Source: Streptomyces sp. CC0208 (GTDB taxonomy: Bacteria > Actinomycetota > Actinomycetes > Streptomycetales > Streptomycetaceae). Taken from it: 64,000 nucleotides of DNA. Location: positions 1,116,001 to 1,180,000 of the forward strand of contig NZ_CP031969.1 of assembly GCF_003443735.1 (NCBI RefSeq). The letters are read 5' to 3'. Under the pieces are notes generated by a model, which saw only the letters and a program-made list of their open reading frames with translations, made no database searches and was not told the origin of the DNA. Below, one piece after another: positions 62,712 to 64,000 of this stretch. Numbering within the stretch: position 1 is the stretch's first letter; the number at the start of each line of letters is the position of its first letter. The translations under genes and the position numbers were made by a program.

Positions 62712-63056
62712 TCAGCCGGCGGTCATCGCCGTTGCCGCGTATGTCAAGGAGATCAGGGCCAGTACTGCGGCCGGGACGGCCCGGACCGGCGGGTCACCGT
62801 GGCGCAGGTGGACCACCGCCGCGGCGGCCATCAGCAGGGCGAAACCTGTCGCGGCGGCCACGCCCAGCGGCGTCCAGGTCAGCCCCGTCAGCAGACCGGC
62901 GACCCCGGCCACCTCCAGCGCGCCGACGACGCGGTAGAGCCGTACCGACATGCCGAGATGGGCCGCCGCCTGGCGCATGAACGGCGCCGAGGCCAGCTTC
63001 GCCAGCCCCAGCGGAAGGAAGACCAGGGACAGGGCGACAGCGAGCACGGTGGTCAT
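62712..63056 (-). CDS. DoxX-like membrane protein
   Basis: 114 residues with four TM helices ('LAVALSLVFLPLGLAKLASA', 'VGALEVAGVAGLLTGLTW', 'AAATGFALLMAAAAVVHL', 'VPAAVLALISLTYAATAM'). DoxX-like family; role uncertain. Its start overlaps the stop of the acetoacetyl-CoA synthetase gene (ATGA), so they are co-translated. The 200 nt between it and the E1 fragment (62512-62711) hold no gene. Confidence 0.88.
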   Translation of the reverse strand: MTTVLAVALSLVFLPLGLAKLASAPFMRQAAAHLGMSVRLYRVVGALEVAGVAGLLTGLTWTPLGVAAATGFALLMAAAAVVHLRHGDPPVRAVPAAVLALISLTYAATAMTAG

Positions 63057-64000
63057 GAGGCGGACCTGCTCTTGCGGCGCTCGGCGCCCAGCCGGACGTA
63101 GTGGTCGATGAGGTCGGGGCTGTCCACGGTGGCGGGGTTGACGACCTGCTCGACCGGGGCGCCCTGGAGCAGTCGTTTGATCGGGACCTCCAGCTTCTTG
63201 CCGGTGCGGGTGTGCGGGATGCCCGGCACTTCGAGGATCTCGTCGGGGACGTGGCGGGGTGAGGCGCCGGTGCGGACGGCGTCGCGGATCTTCTCTCGCA
63301 GGAGGTCGTCCAGGGTCACCCCGGCCGCCGGGACCACGAACAGCGGCATCCAGTAGCCGCCGTCCGGCTCCTCCGCGCCGATGACCAGGGCCTCGGCGAT
63401 CTCGGGGAGACGTTCGACGACATCATGGATGTCGGCGCTGCCGAGCCGTACACCGTTGCGGTTGAGCGTCGAGTCGGAACGGCCGTGGATGATCACCGAG
63501 CCGTGCCCCGTGACCGTGATCCAGTCGCCGTGTCGCCACACCCCGGGGTACGCCGAGAAGTAGGCGTCGCGGTAGCGGCTGCCCTCGGGGTCGTTCCAGA
63601 AGTACAGCGGCATCGAGGGCAGGGGGCGCGTGACGACCAGCTCGCCGACCCGGTCGATGACGGGGAAGCCCTCGGCGTCGTACGCGGCGAGCGCCACACC
63701 CAGGTGGGGTGCGGACAACTCACCTGCCCAGACCGGCGTGTTGGGGGCGCTGCCCGCGAAGCCGGAGACGATGTCGGTGCCGCCGCTGATGGAGGCCAGC
63801 AGAACGTGCTCGCCGACGTGCTCGCGGACCCAGGGGTAGGCGGAGGCGGGCAGGGCGGAGCCGGTGCAGCCGACGACGCGGATCGAGGACAGGTCGTGCG
63901 CGGACGGGTCGATGCCGAACTTGGCCATGCCCAGCAGGTATTGGGGGCTGGTGCCGAAGACGGTGACCCGATGGCGGGCGGCCAGATCCCATAGGCGGTC
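63053..64000 (-). CDS. Acetoacetyl-CoA synthetase, 5' end outside the window
   Basis: About 315 C-terminal residues of an ANL-superfamily ligase, open at the right edge (DRLWDLAARHRVTVFGTSPQ continues the frame from beyond 63928). 'GGTDIVSGFAGSAPNTPVW', 'DGRSDSTLNRNGVRLGSADI' pattern and 'GIPHTRTGKKLEVPIKRLL' (C-terminal lysine) match acetoacetate-CoA ligases. Activates acetoacetate to acetoacetyl-CoA. The full protein should be ~650 residues. Confidence 0.93.
   Translation of the reverse strand, partial: DRLWDLAARHRVTVFGTSPQYLLGMAKFGIDPSAHDLSSIRVVGCTGSALPASAYPWVREHVGEHVLLASISGGTDIVSGFAGSAPNTPVWAGELSAPHLGVALAAYDAEGFPVIDRVGELVVTRPLPSMPLYFWNDPEGSRYRDAYFSAYPGVWRHGDWITVTGHGSVIIHGRSDSTLNRNGVRLGSADIHDVVERLPEIAEALVIGAEEPDGGYWMPLFVVPAAGVTLDDLLREKIRDAVRTGASPRHVPDEILEVPGIPHTRTGKKLEVPIKRLLQGAPVEQVVNPATVDSPDLIDHYVRLGAERRKSRSAS

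Overview
The window is high-GC actinobacterial DNA, almost certainly the chromosome of a Streptomyces. The evidence is third-codon G/C bias, GTG/TTG starts, ATGA/GTGA-coupled operons, a conservon (histidine-kinase-like / roadblock / DUF742 / small GTPase), a GPP34 protein, a c-di-AMP riboswitch ahead of an M23 wall hydrolase, and an actinobacterial hopanoid cluster. Most of it looks like ordinary chromosome-arm sequence. I see no insertion sequence, prophage, CRISPR array or replication origin. There are two clear scars where broken genes abut (about 17.5-19 kb and 61.5 kb).

Layout. 0-3.3 kb: end of a sarcosine oxidase operon (soxA partial, soxG). 3.4-11.4 kb: a cell-envelope block with an M15-like Tat protein, a leaderless muramidase-like fusion, a secreted SH3 protein, three secreted proteins on the plus strand, and a Ser/Thr kinase fused to an extracellular lytic-transglycosylase-like domain, translationally coupled to an FHA-like protein. 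11.8-16.7 kb: tRNA-Pro(GGG), small regulators, then kbl-tdh for threonine catabolism. 16.8-19 kb: a decaying patch holding a SnoaL-like gene with an odd tail, SDR and transporter tails, an intact GPP34 gene and a frameshifted TetR gene. 19-23.7 kb: GAF protein and conservon. 24.8-34.4 kb: metallo-hydrolase, Leu/Glu-type dehydrogenase with its TetR gene, SGNH hydrolase, riboswitch-controlled LysM-M23 protein, GH36 alpha-galactosidase, tyrosine-type phosphatase, and an XRE-cupin regulator coupled to a 40-aa membrane protein.

34.5-47.3 kb, all minus strand, is one hopanoid operon: hpnC, hpnD, a 49-aa coupled ORF, hpnE, a polyprenyl diphosphate synthase, shc, hpnG, hpnH, ispG, dxs and hpnO. It carries its own MEP-pathway genes (dxs, ispG), the prenyl elongase, squalene formation (hpnCDE), cyclization (shc) and side-chain extension and amination (hpnH, hpnG, hpnO). 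An idi gene lies 10 kb away at 57.2 kb.

47.6-54.7 kb, also minus strand, is a tightly overlapping operon: two CDP-alcohol phosphotransferase-type membrane proteins, a sugar/CTP-type nucleotidyltransferase, a glycerol-1-phosphate-dehydrogenase-like enzyme, a GT2 glycosyltransferase and a TagGH-like ABC exporter. I read it as a biosynthesis-and-export system for a polyol-phosphate glycopolymer of unknown structure, and consider it the best candidate for an undescribed pathway here.

55-64 kb: galE-like epimerase, CDF metal exporter, idi, anti-sigma-type ATPase, HdeD-like membrane protein, enoyl-CoA hydratase, DJ-1/PfpI protein, a GlxA-type AraC regulator cut at its N-terminus against a fragment of a transketolase-like E1 enzyme, a DoxX-like protein and a partial acetoacetyl-CoA synthetase. 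All positions, lengths and motifs were read by eye; no alignment or database search was run.
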